DNA of 64,000 nucleotides from Bacilli bacterium. Its GTDB lineage: Bacteria > Bacillota_I > Bacilli_A > RF39 > UBA660. A model generated the notes under the pieces. It saw only the letters and a list, made by a program, of their open reading frames with translations. It was not told where the DNA came from and did not search any database. The DNA lies in contig JAFSGC010000004.1 of the NCBI GenBank assembly GCA_017434825.1, positions 1-64,000 on the forward strand, in the 5' to 3' direction. Position 1 is the stretch's first letter; each line of letters opens with the position of its first letter. Below, piece after piece: positions 9,340 through 17,997 of the stretch. A program made the position numbers and the translations under genes.

Positions 9340-9368
9340 TTGCTTATTATTTAAAGTTTTGGTAAAAT
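9340..9368 (+). promoter_or_regulatory. Vegetative promoter of rpsT
   Basis: TTGCTT (9340-9345), a 17-base spacer and TAAAAT (9363-9368), about 30 bases before the rpsT start, with AAGGGAG as ribosome site. Confidence 0.7.
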
Positions 9369-9398
9369 AGATACGTATTTAAAGAAGGGAGATTTATC

Positions 9399-9662
9399 AT
9401 GCCAAATATTAAAAGTTCAAAAAAAGCTGTTAAGGTTATCGCAAAGAAAACTGAAAACAACCATGAACCAAAAGCTAAAGTAAAAAATCTAATTAAAGAT
9501 GTTGAAAAAGCTTTAGTTGCTGGTGAAACTGAAAAAGCTAACACTTTATTCAAGAGCTTCCAAAAAGCATGCGATGATGCAGTTAGCAAAGGATTAATTA
9601 AGAAAAATACTGCTGATAGACAAAAATCTAGACTAGCACAAAAGATAAAAAACGTTAAGTAG
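9399..9662 (+). CDS. rpsT: 30S ribosomal protein S20
   Basis: S20 binds 16S rRNA early in small-subunit assembly. The 87-residue, lysine-rich helical protein begins PNIKSSKKAVK and contains the conserved NTLFKSFQKACDDAVSKGLI and KNTADRQKSRLAQKI segments. It is transcribed away from spoIIP as a single-gene unit with its own promoter and a hairpin terminator that begins in the last codons. Confidence 0.97.
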   Translation: MPNIKSSKKAVKVIAKKTENNHEPKAKVKNLIKDVEKALVAGETEKANTLFKSFQKACDDAVSKGLIKKNTADRQKSRLAQKIKNVK

Positions 9663-9683
9663 CAAGTTGCTACTTTTTTTATT
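9656..9683 (+). terminator. Rho-independent terminator of rpsT
   Basis: The inverted repeat AGTAGC/GCTACT with a short loop overlaps the rpsT stop and is followed by seven T residues. Confidence 0.85.
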
Positions 9684-9735
9684 TTACTAATATATTTATT
9701 GTATGTTAAAATTAATGTAGTTTAAGGAGATAACA

Positions 9736-10683
9736 ATGAAAAAAATAATAATACCTCTTATATGTATGGCATTAATCTTATATACAACATTTAATTATGA
9801 TAAAATTAGTTCTTATATAGCAAATAAAATAAGTGATAATCAGAAATTAATAATAAATGAGCCTAATTCATATGCAAAAACCGAAGGCTTTAAATTTGTC
9901 CAGCTAAGTGAAGATTATATTCCCTATTCTTATAATGATTTATTAGATATTATTTTTACTACTATCAATAATGGATGGGATACATTTAATTTCTATTGTC
10001 CTTCAGAATATACCAAGTGTATGGAAGATATGGAAAAAATCAGTGATGACAGTTTGATTCTTACCCATATCAATAACTATGTTCATCCATTTAATAGCTT
10101 TACTGATATTAACACAATTATTTATAGTTCTGGGCAAATCACAATTAACATTACTCATCTTTATACGGATGAACAAATCGCCAAAATTAACACCGAAGTT
10201 GACCGTTTAATGAAAGAATTAGTTAACCCTACAGCTTCCGAATATGAGAACATTAAATCAATACATGATTATTTAATTAATAATACTAAATATGATCAAA
10301 GCAAAGAGGCCGATGAAATGGCAATTCATCCATCTGCACTTGCTTCGGGATTATTATTTGATCATCTAGCAAGATGTAATGGATATACTGATACTATGGC
10401 AATATTTTTATCGAGACTCGGAATTAAAAATTACAAAATAGCAACCACTAGCGCTGATGTATCATATGATTCAACAGGTCACGTTTGGAACGCAGTTTTC
10501 TATAATGGTAAGTGGGTTCATCTGGATTTAACTTGGGATGACCCAGTAAGCACAAGCGGCCAAGATTATTTATATCATAAATACTTTTTAGTTACTACTA
10601 ACGAAATGGCTGAAGCTGATGCTGGCGACGTCAGTATCGAAGAACATAATTTTAGAAAAGATATATACTTAGAATTCAATTAA
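9736..10683 (+). CDS. Exported transglutaminase-like domain protein
   Basis: The 315-residue protein has an N-terminal membrane anchor or signal sequence (residues 2-19), a poorly conserved middle part and a C-terminal transglutaminase/protease-like domain. The cysteine-protease-like triad is visible: Cys214 in ARCNGYTDTM, His249 in STGHVWNAV and Asp264 in WVHLDLTWDDP. Such extracytoplasmic domains are often peptidases or cross-linkers of cell-wall or surface proteins; the substrate is unknown. The start follows AAGGAG. It is a single-gene unit that shares a bidirectional terminator with pyk. Confidence 0.82.
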   Translation: MKKIIIPLICMALILYTTFNYDKISSYIANKISDNQKLIINEPNSYAKTEGFKFVQLSEDYIPYSYNDLLDIIFTTINNGWDTFNFYCPSEYTKCMEDMEKISDDSLILTHINNYVHPFNSFTDINTIIYSSGQITINITHLYTDEQIAKINTEVDRLMKELVNPTASEYENIKSIHDYLINNTKYDQSKEADEMAIHPSALASGLLFDHLARCNGYTDTMAIFLSRLGIKNYKIATTSADVSYDSTGHVWNAVFYNGKWVHLDLTWDDPVSTSGQDYLYHKYFLVTTNEMAEADAGDVSIEEHNFRKDIYLEFN

Positions 10684-10684
10684 A

Positions 10685-10712
10685 AAAAAGGAATGTTAAC
10701 ATTCCTTTTTAT
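10685..10712. terminator. Bidirectional terminator between the transglutaminase gene and pyk
   Basis: The perfect palindrome GGAATGTTAACATTCC (10690-10705) is flanked by A residues on one side and T residues on the other, so it can serve both convergent genes. Confidence 0.85.
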
Positions 10713-12127
10713 ATTTTATAAATTCCGCCAATACTTTTATTAACTTCTCTTTCATCGCCAATAATGTATTTTCCACCAGCAATTAATACAATATCCCCCT
10801 TATTAAGAAGTCCTTGTTCTACACGATTATTAATATCATCTAAAATCATTTGCTTTGGAGCCTTTTCATTCTCAGTTAAACTAACATTTAATCCCCAAGA
10901 TAATGATAATTGATTAAACACTTTCTTATTACTTGTAGATACAAATATAGGACATTTAGGTCTCATACTTGAAAGAATTCTTGGTGTATCGCTTGTTTTG
11001 GTATAACAGAATATACCTTTAACATCAATATTTAGTGCAGTTGTAATCATTGCATGATTAATAATAAATTCAAAATTATCTTGTGGAATTTCTTTAATTT
11101 TGAATCTTTTCCAATAATCAATAGAATCTTCTACATCTTGAGCAATTTGAACCATTCTTTTAACACATTCAACTGGATATTTACCGGTTGCAGTTTCTCC
11201 ACTTAGCATAATTGCACTGGTTCCATCGAAAATAGCATTTGCTACGTCACTAACTTCAGCTCTTGTTGGATTTGGTTCATTAATCATTGATTCCATCATT
11301 TGTGTCGCAGTAATAACTGATTTACCTTTTGAATACGTCTTTTTGATTATTTCTTTTTGTACAATTGGAACTTGTGAGAATGGAATTTCTACACCTAAAT
11401 CACCACGAGCTACCATAATTCCATCTGATACTTCAAGGATTTCATCAAAGTTGTCAATTCCTTCTTTATTTTCAATTTTAGAAATAATTTTAATTTTAGA
11501 ATTATGACGATCTAATATTTCTCTAATTGCTAATACATCTTCTTTTCTTCTTACAAAAGAAGCTGCGATATAGTCCATATCATTAGCAATAGCGCCTTCT
11601 ATATCATTTACATCTTTTTCCGTTAAAGATGGTAAATTAAGTTTTATATCAGGCACATTAACACTTTTATTACTTGAGATATAACCACTATTAAGGATTC
11701 TACAAATGATATCTTTATCCTCAATACCAATTACTTCAAGTCTTATTAGACCATCATCTAATATAATGATAGTTCCAACATTTACATCCTTATATAAATC
11801 TTTATATGAAACACTTACTTCTTTTTCATTGCCAATAATATCTTCATTTCTTAAAATAAAAATATTTCCCTCTATAATAAATACTTTTTCTTCAAATTTT
11901 CCCAATCTAATTTCAGGTCCCTTAGTATCTAAAAGTAATGAAATCGGTAAGTTCAATTCCTCTCTTAATTGTTTAATTAAATTAACTTTTGGTCCTTGTT
12001 CATCCCATGTACCATGTGAAAAATTAACACGTGCAACATTCATTCCACTTAACATTAATTCTTTTAATGTATCGTAATTATCTGATGCTGGTCCAATAGT
12101 ACAAACAATCTTTGTTTTTCTTAACAT
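10709..12127 (-). CDS. pyk: Pyruvate kinase
   Basis: Pyruvate kinase makes pyruvate and ATP from phosphoenolpyruvate and ADP at the end of glycolysis. The sequence shows KTKIVCTIGPAS at the start, LLDTKGPEIR, the ISKIENKEGIDNFDEI segment with the catalytic lysine and metal-binding Glu, MVARGDLGVEIP, and ATQMMESMI. At 472 residues it is the short form and lacks the extra C-terminal PEP-utiliser domain found in Bacillus pyruvate kinases. Two adjacent ATG codons follow GGAGG; I chose the second at 12127 for spacing. It has its own promoter and is a single-gene unit. Confidence 0.97.
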   Translation of the reverse strand: MLRKTKIVCTIGPASDNYDTLKELMLSGMNVARVNFSHGTWDEQGPKVNLIKQLREELNLPISLLLDTKGPEIRLGKFEEKVFIIEGNIFILRNEDIIGNEKEVSVSYKDLYKDVNVGTIIILDDGLIRLEVIGIEDKDIICRILNSGYISSNKSVNVPDIKLNLPSLTEKDVNDIEGAIANDMDYIAASFVRRKEDVLAIREILDRHNSKIKIISKIENKEGIDNFDEILEVSDGIMVARGDLGVEIPFSQVPIVQKEIIKKTYSKGKSVITATQMMESMINEPNPTRAEVSDVANAIFDGTSAIMLSGETATGKYPVECVKRMVQIAQDVEDSIDYWKRFKIKEIPQDNFEFIINHAMITTALNIDVKGIFCYTKTSDTPRILSSMRPKCPIFVSTSNKKVFNQLSLSWGLNVSLTENEKAPKQMILDDINNRVEQGLLNKGDIVLIAGGKYIIGDEREVNKSIGGIYKI

Positions 12128-12148
12128 CATAAAAACCTCCGAGGTCTA

Positions 12149-12177
12149 ATTATAGCACGTCAAAGAATAATTGTACA
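12149..12177 (-). promoter_or_regulatory. Promoter of pyk
   Basis: On the minus strand TGTACA (12172-12177), a 17-base spacer and a perfect TATAAT (12149-12154) precede the pyk ribosome site. Confidence 0.65.
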
Positions 12178-12235
12178 TAGCTGTTTAATTAAATTTCTTT
12201 ACAAAAGACACTTACGATTGTAAATATTTAAATGA

Positions 12236-12550
12236 TTAGATTTTTTTTAAACCAGTCAATCTATAACTCGCTTTAGCACATTGCTTTTCTTTTATGGATT
12301 CAATTAATAGTTTAATTTCATCAATGTCATCATCATTTATCCAATTTCCATTTATATCTTTTTTATAACCAGATATTGTCATTGATTTTAATAAAATATT
12401 ATCATAATTTAGATCTGCGTCATCACTAATTAAATATAAATACATGGCTGTCTGCATTTCATGATTTTTTAATGGTTTGATTACGGCTGTTACAAATTCA
12501 TAATCATTGTTTGTAATATTTAGTAAATGACATTTAAGTTTATCTTTCAT
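12236..12550 (-). CDS. Small acidic protein of unknown function
   Basis: A 104-residue cytoplasmic protein with no family I recognise. It contains HLLNITNNDYEFVTAVIKPL, an acidic DDADLNYDN stretch and a basic end. The ATG at 12550 has a strong GGAGAAGG site and overlaps the stop of a frameshifted reading frame upstream by 11 bases, suggesting the two were once a translationally coupled pair. The unit is preceded by a 39-bp element that also precedes the peptide-secretion operon at 35.4 kb, so a role linked to that system is possible but not shown. Confidence 0.6.
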   Translation of the reverse strand: MKDKLKCHLLNITNNDYEFVTAVIKPLKNHEMQTAMYLYLISDDADLNYDNILLKSMTISGYKKDINGNWINDDDIDEIKLLIESIKEKQCAKASYRLTGLKKI

Positions 12551-12768
12551 TTCCTTCTCCTTCCTCATCAACAAATTCAACTTTTGATATTTCAAATATA
12601 TTTGGGTTTTCTTTGCAAATATTATAATAAACTATATAAATATCAGCATAGAAATAACCATAATAAATTCCTTTACTAACGCTCTTTAAAATTCTATTAA
12701 ATCCGAATCATATTTGTATAAAAGCGCATTCAATTGTTCTTTCACGTAGCAATTATTTTATACTTCAT
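12540..12768 (-). pseudogene. Frameshifted remnant of a small gene
   Basis: An ATG at 12768 with AAGGAG opens a frame that stops after eight residues. A second frame (from GTG at 12745) continues with KEQLNALLYKYDSDLIEF and stops. A third then reads LKSVSKGIYYGYFYADIYIV, YYNICKENPNIFEISKVEF and an acidic end to 12540. The three pieces in succession look like one protein of about 75 residues broken by two small indels. The last part overlaps the next gene's start in the way coupled operon genes do. If these are sequencing errors the gene would be intact. No family recognised. Confidence 0.5.
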
Positions 12769-12786
12769 CGTTTACTCCTTTCATCT

Positions 12787-12825
12787 TATATATACCGGAA
12801 AAGTTTCTAATTTCCTTTTTTATTT
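12787..12825 (-). promoter_or_regulatory. Copy A of a shared 39-bp upstream element
   Basis: The 39 bases match 35411-35449 at 38 positions. In minus-strand orientation the core is GGAAATTAGAAACTTTTCC, then GG and TATATATA, ending about 18 bases before the ATG at 12768. The outer GGAAA/TTTCC forms a small inverted repeat. It probably contains the promoter (TATATATA as -10) and a binding site for a common regulator or a special sigma factor. Confidence 0.65.
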
Positions 12826-12828
12826 CAC

Positions 12829-12860
12829 AAAAAAAGCAAATTTTTTAATTTTGCTTTTTT
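12829..12860 (-). terminator. Terminator of miaA
   Basis: An A-rich hairpin, AAAGCAAA/TTTGCTTT with an AT loop, overlaps the miaA stop and is followed by T residues on the minus strand. Confidence 0.7.
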
Positions 12861-13702
12861 AAGTATTCTTTTACTTCATTTATAGTTTCATTAAAATTAT
12901 TATAATTTACATCGAACCAAGTAACGTTCATTTTATTATTAAACCATGTATATTGTCTTTTAGCATAATGTCTACTATTTTGTTTAATAGCATCAACAGC
13001 TTCTTCTTTGGTTATTTTTCCATCAAGATAATCAATAAGTTCTTTATAGCCAATTGCACTATTAAGAACTCTACTATCAGGATATTTTTCATATAAATCT
13101 TTTGTTTCTTCTAATAATCCATTTGTAATCATCTTATCAACTCGGTTATTTATTATGTTATATAAATTATCCCTTTTAGTAGTAAGTCCAATAAAGTGAA
13201 CATCCGGATATAATAATTTTGGCTCTACTTTTTCGGATAGCTTTTTATTTAAAAAACGAATCAATCTTACTCGATTATTTTGATGAATATCCATACCAGG
13301 ATCTTTTTCTAAAGCTAATTTATAAAGCTCTTCGTTGCTAAAACTATCATATGAGTTATTATCACTTTCTTCTTCAAAACGATAATCCATTAATCCAGCA
13401 CAAAGATATAACCCAGTTCCTCCAACAATTATAATATTTCTATCTGAATATTTATTTAATAATTTTCTTAAGTCATCTTGATAATCTTTAACTGTATACT
13501 CTTCATTGATACTTTTTATATCTAGTAAATAATGGGGCAATCCTTCACGTTCTTCTATTGTAGCTTTAGCGCTTCCGATATTTAACTCTTTGTATACTTG
13601 AACTGCATCACAATTAATAATAATCGCATCTAATTCTTTTGCAAGTTCAATACTCATTTTAGTTTTTCCTACTCCAGTAGGACCCACGATTGCAACAATC
13701 AT
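12845..13702 (-). CDS. miaA: tRNA dimethylallyltransferase MiaA
   Basis: MiaA transfers a dimethylallyl group to A37 of tRNAs that read codons starting with U; MiaB (37.5-38.9 kb) then methylthiolates it. The P-loop GPTGVGKT is at residues 7-14, followed by NCDAVQVYKELNIGSAKAT, GLPHYLLDI, IIVGGTGLYL and the tRNA-binding QNSRHYAKRQYTWF motif. At 285 residues it is slightly short but complete. It is transcribed divergently from tmcAL. Confidence 0.97.
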   Translation of the reverse strand: MIVAIVGPTGVGKTKMSIELAKELDAIIINCDAVQVYKELNIGSAKATIEEREGLPHYLLDIKSINEEYTVKDYQDDLRKLLNKYSDRNIIIVGGTGLYLCAGLMDYRFEEESDNNSYDSFSNEELYKLALEKDPGMDIHQNNRVRLIRFLNKKLSEKVEPKLLYPDVHFIGLTTKRDNLYNIINNRVDKMITNGLLEETKDLYEKYPDSRVLNSAIGYKELIDYLDGKITKEEAVDAIKQNSRHYAKRQYTWFNNKMNVTWFDVNYNNFNETINEVKEYLKKQN

Positions 13703-13723
13703 AATGCACCTTCTTTCGATCTT

Positions 13724-13752
13724 ATTATAACATTTGACTTTTTAATAGACAA
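13724..13752 (-). promoter_or_regulatory. Promoter of miaA
   Basis: Minus strand TTGTCT (13747-13752), 17-base spacer, TATAAT (13724-13729). It overlaps the divergent tmcAL promoter. Confidence 0.7.
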
Positions 13753-13762
13753 TTGTTATATT
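13734..13762 (+). promoter_or_regulatory. Promoter of tmcAL
   Basis: TTGACT (13734-13739), 17-base spacer, TATATT (13757-13762). Transcription would start near 13769, which rules out the upstream TTG at 13761 as a start codon. Confidence 0.7.
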
Positions 13763-13778
13763 GTCTTTGGTGATTACT

Positions 13779-14885
13779 TTGAATACGATAGGTATAATTT
13801 GTGAATACAATCCATTTCATAACGGACATATTCATCACATCAAAGAGATTAAGAAAAAATATTCTGATAGCATTATTATTTTAGTATTAAATGGTTATTT
13901 TTTAGAACGCGGAGAAATATCTACAATTTCTAAATACGATAAAACCGAAATTGCATTAAAATATAATGTAGACTTAGTCATTGAATTACCGGTATTATTT
14001 GGAACTCAAAGTGCAGATACATTTGCGTATACTTCAGTATTTTTGTTAGATAAATTAAAAGTAGATCGAATTATTTTTGGAAGCGAGACAAATGACATCA
14101 ATAAAATTATGGACATTGCTCAAGAAAGTCAAACAAAAGAATATAGCGAAGAAATAAAAAAGCTTCTTGACGAAGGAGTTAATTACCCCACTGCTCTTGC
14201 TAAAAGTTTAAAAACAAAATTTACTTTTTTGCCTAACGATTTACTTGGGATTTCATATGTAAAAGCCATCTTAAAAATTAACAAAAATATTATACCTGAA
14301 ACCATTCAAAGAACTAATAGTTATTTAGATACCCAAAGTAATGAAAATATAGTTAGTGCCTCGAATATAAGACACAAATTAAAGAATCACGAGGATATAT
14401 CAAACTACCTTCCTAAAGAAGCAAAAGAAAAGATGAATACAATTGATTTTGAATTATATTTTAAAATATTAAAGTCTATCATCCTAACTAATACCTATTT
14501 AAATGAGATATTAGATGTTGAAGAAGGAATTGAATTTAGATTAAAAGAAGCCGCTTTAAAAACAAACAATTTAGAAGATTTTATTAATTATGTTAAAACC
14601 AAAAGATATACTTATAATAAAATTAATCGAATGTTAATTCATGTATTACTAGGAATAAAGAAAACTGATGCTAAGGCTGAAATTGACTATTTAAAAGTTT
14701 TAGGCCTTAATAAAAATGGTCGAGATTATTTAAATAGTATAAAAAAAGATTTAGATATATCAGTCAATATAAATAAATCTTCAATAATTTATAATTATGA
14801 AATTAAAGCCTCTACTATCTATGATTTACTAACCAGTCAAAATACTTATAATAAGGAACTAAGTAATAAGCCAATTATTTACTAG
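13779..14885 (+). CDS. tmcAL: tRNA(Met) cytidine acetate ligase TmcAL
   Basis: TmcAL (YlbM family) activates acetate with ATP and acetylates the wobble cytidine of elongator tRNA-Met. The nucleotidyltransferase signature GIICEYNPFHNGH is at the very N-terminus, then ILVLNGYFLERGE and FGSETND; the C-terminal helical domain follows. I start at the TTG at 13779 because the promoter -10 box covers the earlier TTG and the GTG at 13770 sits at the expected transcript start. The 5' leader would be only about ten bases with GGTG as ribosome site. At 368 residues it is shorter than Bacillus YlbM (about 415). Its end overlaps the convergent membrane-protein gene. Confidence 0.9.
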   Translation: MNTIGIICEYNPFHNGHIHHIKEIKKKYSDSIIILVLNGYFLERGEISTISKYDKTEIALKYNVDLVIELPVLFGTQSADTFAYTSVFLLDKLKVDRIIFGSETNDINKIMDIAQESQTKEYSEEIKKLLDEGVNYPTALAKSLKTKFTFLPNDLLGISYVKAILKINKNIIPETIQRTNSYLDTQSNENIVSASNIRHKLKNHEDISNYLPKEAKEKMNTIDFELYFKILKSIILTNTYLNEILDVEEGIEFRLKEAALKTNNLEDFINYVKTKRYTYNKINRMLIHVLLGIKKTDAKAEIDYLKVLGLNKNGRDYLNSIKKDLDISVNINKSSIIYNYEIKASTIYDLLTSQNTYNKELSNKPIIY

Positions 14886-16671
14886 TTCTTTTTTTATTAA
14901 GATAAAACCAAATACCAACAATAAATGGAATAGCAAATACATTTGGCATTGCATATCTAAAATAAGTATTTACTGGAGATGCAATACATACAAGAAGCGA
15001 TACAATCATAGGTATTAATATTATGACATAGTCTTTTCTTTTGTTCATAAAACACCAAACACCTATAGCAATAAAAATCCAAGTAGAAAAGCCAATATTA
15101 CTTATTAATCCTAAAACTGGAATATACGGATAGCCTTGTATCCATTTAGTTAACAAGCTTCTTATGCCATTTAATTCATTATAGTGATAATCTACTAAAT
15201 TAGTAATTCTAGTATCGTATTTGGTATATGAATACCAATTTATATCTTCAGGATCAAAATACCCATAAACGTTATTTAGCGTTGCATCAATATAAGTCAT
15301 CGGATGCTTTATAAGACCTTTGAACCATACGCCGAAATATTTTTTTAAATCTTCACTCGAAGCATATTTATTATAAGTGTTTTTTACAGGATCAGCTAGA
15401 ACAGGATCATAATTTTCTTTCATATTTTCATAATCGATTATATTATCAATTATCTGAATGTCTTTAATAGTATAATCTTGCTCATTATTTATAACATCTC
15501 TAGCGGTTTGTTGGAAGAAGATAGACATCATTTCTCTAACACTTCCACCAGTGATTCCTAAAGATGGAATCAAGACATTTTTATAAGAATAAAATAAACA
15601 TAAAACAATACTAAATATAGCTAAAATTCTTTTAAAATTAATTTTCTTATAGAAAAGTACAAACGGAAATAAAATTATTACTAAATATGAGCCATTATTT
15701 CTAAATAAGCAAATAAATAGTAAAACTAATAACCATAGAAAGCACTCTTTAAAAGATAACAACTGTTCTTTTTTTGAATCAACATATTTAAATAAAAACA
15801 TCATTAGCCAAAGAACAAATAAAGAATAATAAACATCTTTATTTCCGTTTATTGCATATATTGGAAACATTGGAACCAACGCATAAATACCAAGCATTAA
15901 AAATAAGTATTTATTCTTTATTCCCTTTTGTTTCAAAAGACATATAGTACTAGATAAGGTAAATGCCATAAATAAACCTTGAAGTAAGCTGTATAAAAAT
16001 AAACCAAAGTTATCATTACCTATAATTATTCCAAGTTTAGCAAAGCTACCAATTAATACAGTATGGAAAACTGGATGATGATTAGTAATTGTTACATTCT
16101 CATCAAGCAAAATAGAATAATCCATATACTTTGTTTTTTCTCCTAAAAACTGTTTAATTTGGAAAGATGGATCTGGAGACAGTACAATTGGATAATAAGC
16201 TATATAGTAAATAGACCAACATATAGCAAGTGTACATAAACAAAATAACAATGGATGTGAATTGAATCGTTTAACTAAAAAGTTATCTTTAATATCTTTT
16301 TTCTTTTGATACTTACTTATATTATTTTGAATTAAGCAAATAAAGAAGTTAATAATACAATAAAAACCAATTGATTTGATAATTGTCCAAGGAATCATAT
16401 CAAGGCGATACAAACCTTTAATCGTCCCATAACATTCATAAGCATTTCCAATTAATAAAAACAAACAAAAAATCAAAGAGCAAATCTTCGAATATTTAGT
16501 TTTTTTACTATCATACTTTTTAAATACAAAATAAATTATAAATGATAGCATCAAAATAAGAACTAAACGATAATCAAAGACAGTCTTTAATCCTTTAGAA
16601 TATATATCACTTGAATTTATAAGTAATGCTATAGCACTACATAGTGCTAATAAATATTTTTTTATTTTCAT
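14875..16671 (-). CDS. Large polytopic membrane protein, DUF6020/GT-C-like
   Basis: The 598-residue protein has about 12-13 membrane helices. After the fourth helix comes a luminal-type loop with YYPIVLSPDPSFQIKQFLG and TITNHHPVFHTV, motifs typical of the DUF6020 family and reminiscent of lipid-dependent GT-C glycosyltransferases, whose acidic residue sits in the first large loop. Another soluble segment lies at about residues 390-480. Such proteins are thought to transfer sugars or other groups to cell-surface polymers, but no substrate can be read from the sequence. It stands alone, ending convergently with tmcAL. Confidence 0.65.
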   Translation of the reverse strand: MKIKKYLLALCSAIALLINSSDIYSKGLKTVFDYRLVLILMLSFIIYFVFKKYDSKKTKYSKICSLIFCLFLLIGNAYECYGTIKGLYRLDMIPWTIIKSIGFYCIINFFICLIQNNISKYQKKKDIKDNFLVKRFNSHPLLFCLCTLAICWSIYYIAYYPIVLSPDPSFQIKQFLGEKTKYMDYSILLDENVTITNHHPVFHTVLIGSFAKLGIIIGNDNFGLFLYSLLQGLFMAFTLSSTICLLKQKGIKNKYLFLMLGIYALVPMFPIYAINGNKDVYYSLFVLWLMMFLFKYVDSKKEQLLSFKECFLWLLVLLFICLFRNNGSYLVIILFPFVLFYKKINFKRILAIFSIVLCLFYSYKNVLIPSLGITGGSVREMMSIFFQQTARDVINNEQDYTIKDIQIIDNIIDYENMKENYDPVLADPVKNTYNKYASSEDLKKYFGVWFKGLIKHPMTYIDATLNNVYGYFDPEDINWYSYTKYDTRITNLVDYHYNELNGIRSLLTKWIQGYPYIPVLGLISNIGFSTWIFIAIGVWCFMNKRKDYVIILIPMIVSLLVCIASPVNTYFRYAMPNVFAIPFIVGIWFYLNKKRTSK

Positions 16672-16712
16672 ATCAATGATATTATATCACTTTCTATATA
16701 AATGTATAGCAT

Positions 16713-17357
16713 TTAATCTTTTTTGCTATTTATAATCATAAATAAGCCTAGTCCCATTATAACAAGTGAAACGCCCATGCCGGTACATCCGTTAGCAATT
16801 CGCAAATCAAAATTTGTAGTATTATACGTGTCTAATAAAACTACCTGAGTTAATACTATTGAAGTTAAAGCATTAGCAAAGCTAGTTATTTTAACAGCAG
16901 ATAATACAGCATTATTATTTTTATGATACTTACACATTCCGTATATAGCAGAGCCAATAGAATAAAACGCAATTAATGCCACTAAATAAGTCAAATATTC
17001 ATGCATTGTAGTATTTGTCCCTTTATAATACATGTACACGCTTACAGCAAAATATGATATTCCTAATAGGATTAAAAGGATCCCATTATTAACATAATTT
17101 TTAAGTGCAATTCTCTTTTTCTCTTCATAATTAGATTGTTTTCTAATTTTGCGATAATCTCTAATCGAAAAAATTCTAGCTAAAGCTAATATAATATTAA
17201 ATATTGCATTAACAAAAAACCATAACGAAGGTAGTACTAAACTAACAGTAAACTTCACTGCTGCCATAATGGTGTTGCTAAACGTTATAAAAAGCAAAAA
17301 GACGATTATTTTATCGCTTTTTTCAAGTGCTTTATATTTTTTAATCGCCTTTTTCAT
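16713..17357 (-). CDS. Integral membrane protein in a TetR-linked operon
   Basis: A 214-residue protein with about six membrane helices, two pairs of which flank a basic cytoplasmic loop (RDYRKIRKQSNYEEKKRIA). No catalytic motif is visible and I do not recognise a named family. It follows the four-helix protein by two bases and ends the operon controlled from the TetR intergenic region, so it is likely part of an envelope-stress or membrane-modifying function. Confidence 0.6.
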   Translation of the reverse strand: MKKAIKKYKALEKSDKIIVFLLFITFSNTIMAAVKFTVSLVLPSLWFFVNAIFNIILALARIFSIRDYRKIRKQSNYEEKKRIALKNYVNNGILLILLGISYFAVSVYMYYKGTNTTMHEYLTYLVALIAFYSIGSAIYGMCKYHKNNNAVLSAVKITSFANALTSIVLTQVVLLDTYNTTNFDLRIANGCTGMGVSLVIMGLGLFMIINSKKD

Positions 17358-17359
17358 AA

Positions 17360-17758
17360 TTAATCTCTTGGATTTTTAATATATGCATGAATTGGATAAT
17401 TTAAAATACAAATAATAAGTCCTACTACTCCAGTGATAATTCCAACAATCATATCTGAAGTACTAGCTTCTCCTACCAAGATTTTACTCATTCCAAATCC
17501 CATAATTAATGATCCTACTACTCCAATTACCCATGTAAATACTAAAGACCAATCAATCTTTTTATCAGATTTTTGTCTTGGATGACTCTTACGATAAACA
17601 GGTATAATACATAGTAAAATAATAAATCCAATAATTGCAGTTACTACGCCTGCAGTAAACAGATTCCATTCAGGAAGTAAGCACATGCACATTCCAATTG
17701 CAAAAACTAAACCTCCAATAGTTCCTAATATAATTTCTAATAAAGTATCTTTTTTCAT
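17360..17758 (-). CDS. Four-helix membrane protein
   Basis: This 132-residue protein has four hydrophobic segments arranged as two similar hairpins: GGLVFAIGMCMCLLPEWN near residue 15 and GSLIMGFGMSKILVGE near residue 82. Each is followed by a second helix ending in a proline-containing basic turn, so it looks like an internal duplication. Start and stop abut the neighbouring genes within one or two bases. Similar proteins accompany TetR regulators and the small repeat protein in other Clostridia, as far as I know without assigned function. Confidence 0.6.
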   Translation of the reverse strand: MKKDTLLEIILGTIGGLVFAIGMCMCLLPEWNLFTAGVVTAIIGFIILLCIIPVYRKSHPRQKSDKKIDWSLVFTWVIGVVGSLIMGFGMSKILVGEASTSDMIVGIITGVVGLIICILNYPIHAYIKNPRD

Positions 17759-17982
17759 TATTTTCCCTCCACGATATCTCTATTTTTTTGTTCTAATTCT
17801 TCTTGTTCTTTTTTTATTCTGTCTTTTGCTTCTTCTGTTGTTTCGTTTTCTTTCTTTAAAAATGCGTCAACAAACTTATCTTCAACTTTTTTATATCCAC
17901 CAACGACAGCATTTTCTACTTTTTTGTAGCTCCCTACAACTGCATTTTCGATTTTCTTGTTTGCTTCAACAAGCTTTGACAT
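17758..17982 (-). CDS. Small helical repeat protein
   Basis: A 74-residue, charged, helical protein built from three copies of a short repeat of the form KKVENAVVGGYKKVED (starting near residues 9, 20 and 31), ending in an acidic/basic coiled-coil tail. There is no signal or membrane segment. It is the first gene of the operon, follows GAGGAGG and overlaps the next start. The same repeat type, found next to TetR regulators, is common in Firmicutes, but its biochemical role is unknown; an amphipathic membrane-associated function is plausible. Confidence 0.65.
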   Translation of the reverse strand: MSKLVEANKKIENAVVGSYKKVENAVVGGYKKVEDKFVDAFLKKENETTEEAKDRIKKEQEELEQKNRDIVEGK

Positions 17983-17997
17983 TTCAATCCTCCTCTC

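Noticed and set aside
11706-12077. A 123-codon open frame antisense to pyk
   Set aside because: It mirrors the strongly conserved pyk coding frame, has low-complexity Ser/Ile/Leu composition and no ribosome site.
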